Positions 6,931-13,904 of a stretch of DNA of 25,391 bases are shown here, in pieces; positions within the stretch are counted from its first letter, which is position 1, and every line of letters starts with the position of its first letter. The translations under genes and the position numbers were made by a program. The stretch is from Candidatus Gottesmanbacteria bacterium (GTDB taxonomy: Bacteria > Patescibacteriota > Microgenomatia > UBA10105 > UBA927). Below the pieces are notes generated by a model that saw nothing but the letters and a program-made list of their open reading frames with translations, made no database searches and had not been told where the DNA came from. Where the stretch lies: positions 1 through 25,391 of the forward strand of contig JACQHE010000010.1 of assembly GCA_016199185.1 (NCBI GenBank), given 5' to 3'.

Positions 6931-7119
6931 ATGGATCAAACGACGCTCCTTCGGGCCATGAGCGGGAGAGCCAGGCTCGAGCAGGCCTTCAAACTATCTG
7001 ATTTTGTCCGCGAACTCGCCCTCAAAAATATCCGGCAGGGAAGGAGACTAAGCAAACCCCAGGCCATGAAGGAGCTTCGCAGACGTATCTATGAAATCGG
7101 TACTCTTGGGACAACGTGA
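6931..7119 (+). CDS. Small partner protein of the second nucleotidyltransferase
   Basis: 62 residues, basic and probably helical (SDFVRELALKNIRQGRRLSK). I do not recognise a domain. It overlaps the following nucleotidyltransferase gene by 29 bases, repeating the arrangement of the AbiEii pair at 5266-6140: a short gene, out-of-frame overlap, then a DxD nucleotidyltransferase. An antitoxin role is inferred from this. Confidence 0.68.
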   Translation: MDQTTLLRAMSGRARLEQAFKLSDFVRELALKNIRQGRRLSKPQAMKELRRRIYEIGTLGTT

Positions 7120-7672
7120 TCTTCTTGTCGACGTTGCACGGTCGCTCAACGCACATCGGGTGCCGTACCTGCTTTCCGGCAGTTTCGCATCTTCTTACTA
7201 CGGGTTTCCACGAGCGACGCATGATATTGATTTTGTCGTGGAGGTAGGTACAAAACAGCTGAAACAACTTGCCGGTACGCTACGGGGATTAGGGAAAGAT
7301 TTTGCGCTCACCGCGCGTACCTTGCCCACCATCACATCCCCTCAGATGGTGAATACGTTCCATAGTGGAACGAGTACTAAGGTAGATTTTTGGATTACGA
7401 ACACGGATGATTTTTCCCTCAAATACAAACGGCGAAGAAGCGTGACAATTGGTAGAACGCGTGTGTCCGTTATCGCACCGGAGGATCTCATCCTCACGAA
7501 ACTTGCGTGGTGCAAGGAGCTACGCAGTGAGCGACACATGGGGGATTGCGTCGGCATCTGGCGCGTGCAAAAAGGGAAACTCGACGAAGCGTATGTGCTC
7601 CGTCGCGCAGGTGAGCTTTCCGTTACAGCTCTTTTGAAGGAGATCGCCTCACAACAATTTCAAGAAACGTAG
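7091..7672 (+). CDS. Nucleotidyltransferase-fold protein (second putative toxin module)
   Basis: 193 residues. LLSGSFASSYYGFPRATHDIDFVV carries the GS motif (30-31) and the paired acids D45 and D47 of the pol-beta/MNT superfamily, and KVDFW supplies a third acid (D99). A later segment, VSVIAPEDLILTKLAWC, is typical of nucleotidyltransferase-like proteins found next to small partner genes. Substrate unknown. It follows a 62-residue gene with a 29-base overlap. The sequence is not obviously similar to the AbiEii-type protein at 5463-6140, so this looks like an independent module rather than a duplicate. Confidence 0.82.
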   Translation: MKSVLLGQRDLLVDVARSLNAHRVPYLLSGSFASSYYGFPRATHDIDFVVEVGTKQLKQLAGTLRGLGKDFALTARTLPTITSPQMVNTFHSGTSTKVDFWITNTDDFSLKYKRRRSVTIGRTRVSVIAPEDLILTKLAWCKELRSERHMGDCVGIWRVQKGKLDEAYVLRRAGELSVTALLKEIASQQFQET

Positions 7673-7727
7673 AGGACGGTGTATTTGCACCTACCGACCA
7701 GAAGTCGTATTTACACCTTCAGACTGT

Positions 7728-8066
7728 TCACCATTTTCGTTCCTTGCGGTGTCGCTCGTGATAGATTCTGTATGTTCCTTTCTCCGGCTCGACGACGTCA
7801 TAGTGACCAACGAACGGTAGGTCATACATGGTTTTCGGCGCGTCTTCGCCAGGTTCGTTTCCGCCGGTTGGCCAGACGACTACACGCGTATCTCCGTCAG
7901 TCAATAGAAGTGTGAGTCCTGCAATGGCTGCATGTTGGAGATCAACGGCGTGAAATCCACATTGGACGGTTTCATACTTCGTTTTCCGATTATCAAACTC
8001 CACGGTACGCCAACTCACCCACTCGTCTTGTCCTGCTCTTCGAAACAGTACGATTGCATTACTCAT
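7728..8066 (-). CDS. Unknown protein, 112 residues
   Basis: Soluble protein without a family I recognise. It is rich in aromatic and charged residues and beta-type segments (GLTLLLTDGDTRVVVWP). It lies 15 bases downstream of the REC-like gene on the same strand and is probably co-transcribed with it. The C-terminus is basic (HERHRKERKW). Confidence 0.6.
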   Translation of the reverse strand: MSNAIVLFRRAGQDEWVSWRTVEFDNRKTKYETVQCGFHAVDLQHAAIAGLTLLLTDGDTRVVVWPTGGNEPGEDAPKTMYDLPFVGHYDVVEPEKGTYRIYHERHRKERKW

Positions 8067-8081
8067 ATTAGAAACGTGAGA

Positions 8082-8489
8082 CTACCGTTCTTTGGCAGGA
8101 AGCGCATCAATAAATCCGCTAAGACCCTCCATTCCGGCTTCAGGATTAAATCTATAGTCTCCGTACCCCACTTTTTCGCTACCGGCAGTGGTCGTTGCGA
8201 TCGTGGTGACCTTTTCAATGGCTGCTTTAATCTTTCGTTCGGCTGCTCTGCCTACTCCTCTCGGATCAGGTGCTTCCCCGTCATCCCAAGGAGCATTATT
8301 GTCGAGGGTTGCCACTACTGGTTCTGTAGGTAAAGTCCCTTGTTTCAAATGCGCTAAAAATCTTTCAAGCTCATTGATAGACCCTGCTTCGCCGATGACG
8401 ATATGACCACCAGATTGAAGATATTCACGAAGAGTTTTCCGTAAATCAGCGTTATCATCAAATATAATTACGGAAGCGTTTGGCGGCAT
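8082..8489 (-). CDS. Response-regulator receiver (REC)-like protein
   Basis: 135 residues. The start, ASVIIFDDNADLRKTLREYL, matches strand 1 and helix 1 of a CheY-like receiver with the acidic pair D11-D12. D63 in VVATLDNNAP is at the place of the phospho-acceptor aspartate. There is no DNA-binding output domain, and the usual second half of the fold is hard to see, so it may be a degenerate receiver. No histidine kinase is in the window. The -10 box TATACT (minus strand, 8498-8503) is 8 bases before the ATG. Confidence 0.7.
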   Translation of the reverse strand: MPPNASVIIFDDNADLRKTLREYLQSGGHIVIGEAGSINELERFLAHLKQGTLPTEPVVATLDNNAPWDDGEAPDPRGVGRAAERKIKAAIEKVTTIATTTAGSEKVGYGDYRFNPEAGMEGLSGFIDALPAKER

Positions 8490-8497
8490 GTGGTAGG

Positions 8498-8503
8498 AGT
8501 ATA
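8498..8503 (-). promoter_or_regulatory. -10 box (TATACT) for the REC-like gene
   Basis: TATACT on the minus strand, 8 bases from the ATG at 8489, with no Shine-Dalgarno between them; predicted near-leaderless start. Confidence 0.5.
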
Positions 8504-8519
8504 GGGTCTAAGTAGTCTC

Positions 8520-8559
8520 GCGCTTGACGGTGTTTCTGACGGATAGTTGTCAGGATGAC
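8520..8559 (+). repeat. 40-bp perfect direct repeat, left copy
   Basis: Identical to 9321-9360. There the sequence encodes RLTVFLTDSCQDD at the start of the winged-helix gene. Here it has no ATG and sits in non-coding DNA after an in-frame stop (TAA at 8509-8511), so it is a fragment of that gene's 5' end. Confidence 0.92.
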
Positions 8560-8575
8560 GCATATCATTGCCTGT

Positions 8576-8633
8576 AAAAATCTCCGGAGTGGCTTGTCTG
8601 TGTTGCAGGCAACGTGCTCCACGTCCGGAGATT
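8576..8633 (-). terminator. Rho-independent terminator of the zinc-finger/membrane-protein operon
   Basis: AATCTCCGGA (8579-8588) pairs with TCCGGAGATT (8624-8633), with GTGG/CCAC and TTGC/GCAA stems inside. On the minus strand the hairpin is followed by TTTTT (8576-8580). It lies just past the stop of the gene ending at 8660. Confidence 0.75.
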
Positions 8634-8659
8634 GTATTCAGTTGTCAGGAGGCGTAGCG

Positions 8660-8845
8660 TCACCTTCGTACGTGGCCCTTCCCGCCACAAGTAGAACACT
8701 TGTGGAGGGTTTGTCCGCTGCCCTTACACACCAGGCACTCACCGTGACCACGCTCTGGCGGGGCTTGCCCGGTGCCCCTGCACCAGGAACAAGGCCCCGG
8801 AGTCCAACCCCCGCCGTTACACGTCGCGCAAGTCTTCTTCTTCAT
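8660..8845 (-). CDS. Stand-alone DnaJ-type zinc-finger protein, four CxxCxGxG-like motifs
   Basis: 61 residues that are almost entirely the cysteine-rich centre of DnaJ: motifs at C6-C9, C19-C22, C37-C40 and C50-C53, each followed by glycine-rich turns (CNGGGW, CRGTGQ, CKGSGQ, CGGKGH). In DnaJ these bind two zinc ions and help hold unfolded protein; here there is no J domain or substrate-binding domain. Short proteins of this type may act as redox or folding helpers, or bind nucleic acid; function unknown. The gene overlaps the membrane-protein gene by 29 bases and has GGAGA ahead of the ATG, so the two are coupled. Confidence 0.8.
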   Translation of the reverse strand: MKKKTCATCNGGGWTPGPCSWCRGTGQAPPERGHGECLVCKGSGQTLHKCSTCGGKGHVRR

Positions 8846-9122
8846 GTTCGTCTCCCATGATTTCAGCCTTGTGGTGATAGTAGCGCCCGATGAAAAATCC
8901 GACCCATCCTGCTCCCAACGGGATCAGGCAAAGCCCCAACGTGGGAAATGGAAAGAGCAGAAGAGTGGTTGCTATTCCAATCCCTATGAGGATCTTTTCG
9001 GCCCACGACGGGAGAATCAGGACGAGCCCCAGCCACCCGCCTAAAAGCAGAAGCAGGATCATGCCCCAGAAGGGTGGCGTCCACGCGATCAGCAACAGTA
9101 CCCCCATGAAGTCTTGTAACAT
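8817..9122 (-). CDS. Small membrane protein coupled to the DnaJ-type zinc finger
   Basis: 101 residues with three clear hydrophobic segments (about 4-25, 28-45 and 48-75) and a charged tail ending GDEHEEEDLRDV, probably cytosolic. No named family recognised. The start at 9122 follows AAGGAGAGAG; an upstream in-frame ATG at 9164 would begin inside the hairpin at 9145-9196. Its last 29 bases overlap the zinc-finger gene. The pair sits inside the segment bounded by the two 40-bp repeats. Confidence 0.75.
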   Translation of the reverse strand: MLQDFMGVLLLIAWTPPFWGMILLLLLGGWLGLVLILPSWAEKILIGIGIATTLLLFPFPTLGLCLIPLGAGWVGFFIGRYYHHKAEIMGDEHEEEDLRDV

Positions 9123-9144
9123 CGCTCTCTCCTTTCTAGATGTG

Positions 9145-9196
9145 AAAAACGCTCGGTTTCGCAAGTAATGAGTTACTTGCCCAATGGAGCGTTTTT
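9145..9196. terminator. Two-tier hairpin with T-runs on both strands
   Basis: AAAAACGCTC (9145-9154) pairs with GAGCGTTTTT (9187-9196), and GCAAGTAA (9161-9168) pairs with TTACTTGC (9173-9180). It would work as a bidirectional terminator. It lies between two divergent genes, 22 bases before the 9122 start, so in that position it may be a leader attenuator or an element boundary rather than an ordinary gene end. Confidence 0.65.
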
Positions 9197-9318
9197 CGAA
9201 AGTTAAGGGAGAAACATGCCTCCTGACTGTTAATGTGCACTTGTGTTGTCTCCGTTTCGACGCGATGTGTCAAAGAGAGCGTAACAAAAGCAAATTCTTA
9301 ATACGCGAACAAACAAAT

Positions 9319-10497
9319 ATGCGCTTGACGGTGTTTCTGACGGATAGTTGTCAGGATGACAAAAATGCAGTATACTTGGCGCTTACTGCCTTCGAATGTA
9401 TGTCCGTTTCGGCACCTACACCGCTTACAGAAAAGACAATAAAGCAATTATTCACGCGTTGGCGGGAACCCTTGGATCGGGGCGAAAATGCGCTCATCAT
9501 GGCCGCGCCTAAGATGGATCGTTCGTATAGAATTCCGGAGTTTATACAATTCCTCGGAAATGGTTTTGATGTGCTCATCGTGAGTTTCGAGACCTATAAG
9601 ATTGAAGACATCGATGACTGGAATCGGATAGTTAGAATTCAACAGAGCAGCAGTAAAAAGAAGCGCTGTTTCCTGGTTTCTGACGCAGAACTCCTTTTTC
9701 AGGATCGAAAACATCTTCTTTCGGGTCTTGCATCGCAGTATGTTCAAACGAAGATCCCATTTTTACTATTTTCTGAAACGTTTCCTTACCGGATGCTTCC
9801 CCAGGTTTTTTCACAAAATAGAATATTTCATGCGCTGTATGGCGCCGAGGATGTAACCAAATTTATATCGTATTTGGAAGATAAATTTGGCACCCAGGTT
9901 CCGGCGTCTTTACAAAATCGCATCGTTAAGCGCACTGGCGGGCATTTGTGGTTGGTGAAGGAAATTGTGCGGCATGTAGCCTTCCGAAAGAGTGGTGACC
10001 CGTTTGATCACGAAGATTTATGGTGGAAGGTGGGGGAGGTCTATGGCGGGTTTGCCATGAGAGAACAGGATGTATTGACTGATCTAGCATTGCAAAATCC
10101 GGTTAAGGACGAGGAAGCAATGGTTTATCTGGAAAAGACGGGAGTTGTCCGTGATGGTCATATCGCGATTGGGCTAATCGAAGATTACATCAAAAAATTG
10201 CTAAAAAAACGAACGCAGCTATTTGTGAAAAACGGGTCGGTATCGGTCGGCGGGGTTCCCATAGATGCAGCATTAAGTACACGCGAGAAACAAGCACTCG
10301 TTTGTATTCTTTCCGGGCAAGGAAAGACGGTATCGCGTGACGCACTCGGAAAGGCGATTTGGGGCGATGATGGCGACTTTACCGATTGGGCACTTGACCA
10401 ACTCGTGATGCGTCTGCGCCGGAAGCTCGCCCGGTTTGGCATACCGCAAAATTTTGTCCAAACCGTTAAAGGGAAGGGGTATTATGCCGGCAGCTGA
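9319..10497 (+). CDS. Winged-helix (OmpR/PhoB-type) regulator with a long N-terminal domain
   Basis: 392 residues. The last ~100 residues are a Trans_reg_C winged helix: STREKQALVCILSGQGKTVS, then DALGKAIWG, the recognition-helix region DQLVMRLRRKLARFGI and the wing VKGKGYYAGS. The first ~280 residues are not a receiver domain; strands such as NALIMAAPKMDRS, DVLIVSFE and RCFLVSDAE and the segment KRTGGHLWLVKE suggest a P-loop/STAND-like domain whose Walker A is degenerate or absent (inference). The ATG at 9319 is chosen because RLTVFLTDSCQDD after it is duplicated upstream; a start at 9184 would run through a hairpin. The next gene overlaps by 14 bases. Confidence 0.82.
   Translation: MRLTVFLTDSCQDDKNAVYLALTAFECMSVSAPTPLTEKTIKQLFTRWREPLDRGENALIMAAPKMDRSYRIPEFIQFLGNGFDVLIVSFETYKIEDIDDWNRIVRIQQSSSKKKRCFLVSDAELLFQDRKHLLSGLASQYVQTKIPFLLFSETFPYRMLPQVFSQNRIFHALYGAEDVTKFISYLEDKFGTQVPASLQNRIVKRTGGHLWLVKEIVRHVAFRKSGDPFDHEDLWWKVGEVYGGFAMREQDVLTDLALQNPVKDEEAMVYLEKTGVVRDGHIAIGLIEDYIKKLLKKRTQLFVKNGSVSVGGVPIDAALSTREKQALVCILSGQGKTVSRDALGKAIWGDDGDFTDWALDQLVMRLRRKLARFGIPQNFVQTVKGKGYYAGS
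9321..9360 (+). repeat. 40-bp perfect direct repeat, right copy
   Basis: Identical to 8520-8559; here it is codons 2-14 of the winged-helix gene plus the last base of its ATG. Confidence 0.92.
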
Positions 10498-11710
10498 AAG
10501 AGGAATGATTGGTTATTTAGATCTTGATGACCCGCGTCTCTATTTCCCTCGTTTTCTTCCGTTGAGAGGGACAGCGTTACGTCTACAGGATGGAGGAGTT
10601 GAGACAGTTTTTAGGTATGGGTCTTTTCCTGAAGTGTTCTACGCGTTGTTTCCTCACCTTGCAGAGACAAAAGTCGCGGAAACTATTGACGATATTGCCG
10701 GACAAGTTGCTACTCTGTGTGTGCCGACGTCACACGTTGAGTATGACCGTGCCAAAGTACTTATCACCGGAAGCCTTGGAAAAATGCTAGCAGCTAGTCG
10801 GCTTCCGGAAAGATTTTATAGGCCACGTAAGATATTTGGTCAACTTGCAAGGGAGTATCCCGGAATCGATACATTTGGCGAGTTAGCCTCTCCGGCTATA
10901 GACGTGGATCTTCGTTTTCAGTTACCAAGAGGTCTAGAAATTTCTTATTTGGAAGCTATCGTCAGAGACGTAGCGCAAAAACGGAAACTTTCACTTCCTG
11001 TCACTGTGGTTAATCGTCATATAGGTTCGTACAGAAGTTTGGATACGCAGTTTGGAGATTTGGTGAAATTGGATCTCGGAGAATTGCCGGATTATTCTGA
11101 ACTTGATCCATGGCTAACCAACACGCGTATGGCTTTTCCTGGTTCAGTTAAAGATCAGTATTGTGTGGCACAGTATACTGGATCCGGTGTTGAGGTTTCT
11201 GGATTTGCTCGCGTACTGTTACAGGGTGAAGATGCATCGATGGCAATTGAAATGGCGGATATACCACAGGCAATGGTCGTAGGACTACGGGCAAGTTTTA
11301 ATAGAATACTTTTTCCTCCAAGATTTAATTTTGTACTTCCAGGGACTAAGGCGCTCTGGCCATATTTGGAAGATGAGCACCATTGGGATGCTTTTCAGAC
11401 GCATTCTGTCGGCAGAGAACACATGGTTGCCGCGGTACAGCCACAAGTGACGAATGGTTTACTTCTCAATATCCTTTGTTGTCCAAAAAGCCTTATTCTT
11501 TTAAAAAGAGTTCATATTCTCGATCAGATACCTTTGGGTGAAAGGCTTACGGGTGAAGCAATAGAAACTTTTCTAGAATCTGTACGTCCTGATTATGACG
11601 CGATATTTCGTTACGGAGGTCTACCCATGGAGGACTCCGGGCCAGCAATATTGGCAAGATTTTTAAACAGAGAAATTCCAGATTTAATACCGCTTATGCA
11701 ACTGCAATGA
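10484..11710 (+). CDS. Unknown protein coupled to the winged-helix regulator
   Basis: 408 residues, soluble, no family recognised. ITGSLGKML followed about 40 residues later by AIDVDLRFQLP is faintly like a GS...DxD nucleotidyltransferase pattern, but the spacing is too long for the classical motif; treat as weak. The ATG at 10484 follows GGGAAGGGG and overlaps the regulator by 14 bases, so the two proteins are probably made together. The region is more AT-rich and uses more A/T-ending codons than the flanking housekeeping genes, suggesting acquisition. It ends 32 bases before tgt. Confidence 0.65.
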   Translation: MPAAERGMIGYLDLDDPRLYFPRFLPLRGTALRLQDGGVETVFRYGSFPEVFYALFPHLAETKVAETIDDIAGQVATLCVPTSHVEYDRAKVLITGSLGKMLAASRLPERFYRPRKIFGQLAREYPGIDTFGELASPAIDVDLRFQLPRGLEISYLEAIVRDVAQKRKLSLPVTVVNRHIGSYRSLDTQFGDLVKLDLGELPDYSELDPWLTNTRMAFPGSVKDQYCVAQYTGSGVEVSGFARVLLQGEDASMAIEMADIPQAMVVGLRASFNRILFPPRFNFVLPGTKALWPYLEDEHHWDAFQTHSVGREHMVAAVQPQVTNGLLLNILCCPKSLILLKRVHILDQIPLGERLTGEAIETFLESVRPDYDAIFRYGGLPMEDSGPAILARFLNREIPDLIPLMQLQ

Positions 11711-11728
11711 CCGATACTCCATTTGTTA

Positions 11729-11734
11729 TACAAT
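11729..11734 (+). promoter_or_regulatory. -10 box (TACAAT) for tgt
   Basis: TATACAAT at 11727-11734, 8 bases before the ATG at 11743; no Shine-Dalgarno follows, so a near-leaderless start is predicted. Confidence 0.45.
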
Positions 11735-11742
11735 ACACTTCT

Positions 11743-12873
11743 ATGCGTAGTTTTCGATTTCGGATTCTTGAGAAAGACAAAAAGACGAAGGCCAGGGTGG
11801 GGGAGATTGCGACGAGGCATGGGGTCATTAAGACACCGGCGTTTGTGCCGGTGGGGACGCAGGCATCCATTAAATCATTGACGCCCGACGAGATGAAAGA
11901 GGTCGGTGTCCAGCTTTTCTTCGTCAATACCTATCATATGTATCTCCGGCCGGGGATTGAGGTAGTCGAGAAGCTCGGGGGGTTACACAAATTTATGGGG
12001 TGGGACGGGCCGATCATGACGGACTCCGGAGGATTTCAGGTGTTTTCGCTTGGACGAAGCGACCTTACAAAAATTATTGAGGAGGGTGTAGAGTTCCGGT
12101 CGCATTGGGACGGGACGAAACATTTATTCACGCCGGAGTCTTCCATGGAGTGGCAGTGGCGGATGGGAGGCGATATCCACATCGCGTTTGACGACTGTAC
12201 GGGTTACCCCGTGACGCACGCGGTGGCAAAGAAGTCGATGGAGAGGACGCACCGGTGGGCAAGCCGCTGCAAAGCAGCGAATGTCAAATGTCAAATGTCA
12301 AATGTCAAAATGGGGAGACCGTATCAAGCACTCTATGGTTCGATTCAGGGGAGCGTGTATGAGGATTTACGAAAGGAATCGGCGAAGTATATTAGTACTC
12401 TTGATTTTGACGGCATTGCCATTGGCGGGGTGTCCGTGGGGGAGACGAAAAAAGAAATGGTGAAAGTTCTTGATTGGGTTGTGCCGATTCTTCCCGAAGA
12501 AAAGCCGCGCCATCTTTTGGGAGTAGGGGAGATTGATGATATTTTTGCCCTAGTAGAGCATGGTATTGACACCTTTGATTGTGTTATGCCCACGAGACTT
12601 GCCAGAATGGGAAAACTTTTGGGAAATAAAGAAATTGATATAACAAAAAAAATATTTGCGGAGGATAAAAAACCGATTCATCCTCTGTGTCGGTGTTATA
12701 CGTGTACTCATTTTTCCCGTGCATATGTCCATCATTTGTTTCATGTAAAAGAGTTGTTGGCGTATCGATTGGCCACGATCCATAATCTGTGGTTTATTCA
12801 TCGGTTCATGGATGATATACGGCAGTCGATCGCTCGCGGTACGCTTGTTGCATTGAAAAAGAAATGGATTTAA
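11743..12873 (+). CDS. tgt: tRNA-guanine transglycosylase (queuine tRNA-ribosyltransferase)
   Basis: Exchanges G34 of GUN-anticodon tRNAs for a queuosine precursor. 376 residues. Active-site acids are D94 in TDSGGFQVF and D279 in IDTFDCVMPTR; the zinc site is C316, C318, C321 (CRCYTC) and H347 (TIHNL). All family blocks are in order. The start at 11743 (MRSFRFRILEKD) is chosen over 11707, which overlaps the previous gene and lies upstream of the -10 box. Residues about 179-191 (AANVKCQMSNVKM) come from four tandem copies of the heptamer AATGTCA and are an extra loop. No queuosine synthesis genes are in the window, so the base donor may be salvaged. Confidence 0.96.
   Translation: MRSFRFRILEKDKKTKARVGEIATRHGVIKTPAFVPVGTQASIKSLTPDEMKEVGVQLFFVNTYHMYLRPGIEVVEKLGGLHKFMGWDGPIMTDSGGFQVFSLGRSDLTKIIEEGVEFRSHWDGTKHLFTPESSMEWQWRMGGDIHIAFDDCTGYPVTHAVAKKSMERTHRWASRCKAANVKCQMSNVKMGRPYQALYGSIQGSVYEDLRKESAKYISTLDFDGIAIGGVSVGETKKEMVKVLDWVVPILPEEKPRHLLGVGEIDDIFALVEHGIDTFDCVMPTRLARMGKLLGNKEIDITKKIFAEDKKPIHPLCRCYTCTHFSRAYVHHLFHVKELLAYRLATIHNLWFIHRFMDDIRQSIARGTLVALKKKWI
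12280..12307 (+). repeat. Four tandem heptamers AATGTCA inside tgt
   Basis: Four perfect copies of AATGTCA followed by AAA. They encode part of a loop between RWASRC and RPYQALYG that most Tgt proteins do not have. Confidence 0.9.
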
Positions 12874-12884
12874 AATGGTGATAT

Positions 12885-13034
12885 ATGGGAGCATTTGGTG
12901 GGTTTTATAAAGGCGATAAAAAGAAACTCAAGAAGGCGACCCTTGAGAAAAAGGCGCAGAAGCAAATGGGCAGCGATTCCCCGTGGCAACTGCCGCAGGT
13001 TGAGATTATCAAAAAAGGGAAGAAAGAGTGGTAA
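12885..13034 (+). CDS. Very small lysine-rich protein (49 aa)
   Basis: MGAFGGFYKGDKKKLKKATL at the start and QLPQVEIIKKGKKEW at the end. The layout, a short glycine start, a lysine-rich helix, a Ser/Pro linker and a PxVEIIxKGKK end, resembles small conserved hypothetical proteins of CPR genomes; this is from memory of the type. The ATG lies 8 bases after TAAAAT (12871-12876), which overlaps the tgt stop. It ends 9 bases before the next gene. The basic composition would suit nucleic-acid or ribosome binding, but nothing shows it. Confidence 0.75.
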   Translation: MGAFGGFYKGDKKKLKKATLEKKAQKQMGSDSPWQLPQVEIIKKGKKEW

Positions 13035-13043
13035 GATAGGAGA

Positions 13044-13904
13044 ATGGGGCGCGATCGAATCCACGAACGCATCGGCAAACGGCACCTCCCCCGCGTCATC
13101 CTGGGAATCCTCTCTATCCTTTTTATCGGTGGAGCAGCCCTCTTATGGAAGATCGCCATAGCCTTGCCGTCAGAGCGCACGACCATCGCTCAAGACGGCG
13201 ATCCGGTGCGGATCATGAGTTGGGACGAAGCGCGCAGGCGCTTGACGGTCATGCCATTGCCAGGAGATCTTCGCATTGACGGCGCCTACGGTGTAGGGAG
13301 TTTGCCCATCGCTTCCATCCGACGGCTCGAGGTGCTTGATTCTAAGAAGAAAGGCGTATTTATCGCAAGCCTTTCGGATGCACTTGCCATCCCGATCGTC
13401 GGCCTCACCGATGAGGTACCCTTGCCGCTGCGTCTCCGATTCTGGTGGATTATGAAAAAGCTCCGTCCGGATGCGATCACGACGTTTGATCTGGATTCAC
13501 GCGGCGTGTTTTCTACTGACACATTACCGGATGGAGATCAGGTACGGGTATTTGACGTCAACCGATTCGATGCCGTTATCGGGGGAGAGTTGGAGGTTGA
13601 TAGTATCCGGCGGGAGGGCGCCCGCGTTCGGGTGGTCAATACCACGGACGTTGCGGGCTTAGGTAACCGCGCCGCGCGCTTCTTAAGTCACGCAGGAATG
13701 GTGGTCGTGGCCGTTGAGAGCGAACAGGGGAGTCAGAAGGGGTGTACCCTGCATGCAAAGGAAGGCGTTTTGCGGGACGATTCCGTACGGTTTGCCAGCG
13801 CTGTGTTCGGCTGCGTGCCTACGGGGGAAGACACCGAGGATCGGGTAGATATCACGGTTCGCCTTGGGTCGGACTATCGTTTTGTTCCTCGTCCTCGCCG
13901 GTAG
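13044..13904 (+). CDS. Membrane-anchored protein with LytR_C-type C-terminal domain
   Basis: 286 residues. A basic N-terminus and a single membrane segment (about 17-38) anchor an outside domain. VMPLPGDLRIDGAYGVGSLP recalls the LCP (LytR-CpsA-Psr) motif with PRD...KINAAY, but conserved LCP residues are mostly absent. From about residue 190, VRVVNTTDVAGLGNRAARFL and GMVVVAV match the LytR C-terminal (LytR_C) domain. LCP proteins attach polymers to the cell wall; this divergent form may only bind. AGGAG precedes the ATG. Its last 53 bases overlap the convergent TPR gene. Confidence 0.72.
   Translation: MGRDRIHERIGKRHLPRVILGILSILFIGGAALLWKIAIALPSERTTIAQDGDPVRIMSWDEARRRLTVMPLPGDLRIDGAYGVGSLPIASIRRLEVLDSKKKGVFIASLSDALAIPIVGLTDEVPLPLRLRFWWIMKKLRPDAITTFDLDSRGVFSTDTLPDGDQVRVFDVNRFDAVIGGELEVDSIRREGARVRVVNTTDVAGLGNRAARFLSHAGMVVVAVESEQGSQKGCTLHAKEGVLRDDSVRFASAVFGCVPTGEDTEDRVDITVRLGSDYRFVPRPRR

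Noticed and set aside
8520..8559. TTGACG within the 40-bp repeat as a -35 box of a plus-strand promoter.
   Set aside because: No -10 at proper spacing and no plus-strand gene follows the left copy; the sequence is explained as a gene fragment.
9203..9224. Minus-strand mini-ORF ATG TTT CTC CCT TAA after AGGAGG, ahead of the hairpin at 9145-9196, like a leader peptide for attenuation.
   Set aside because: The Shine-Dalgarno is only one base from the ATG, too close to work, and the four codons carry no regulatory pattern.
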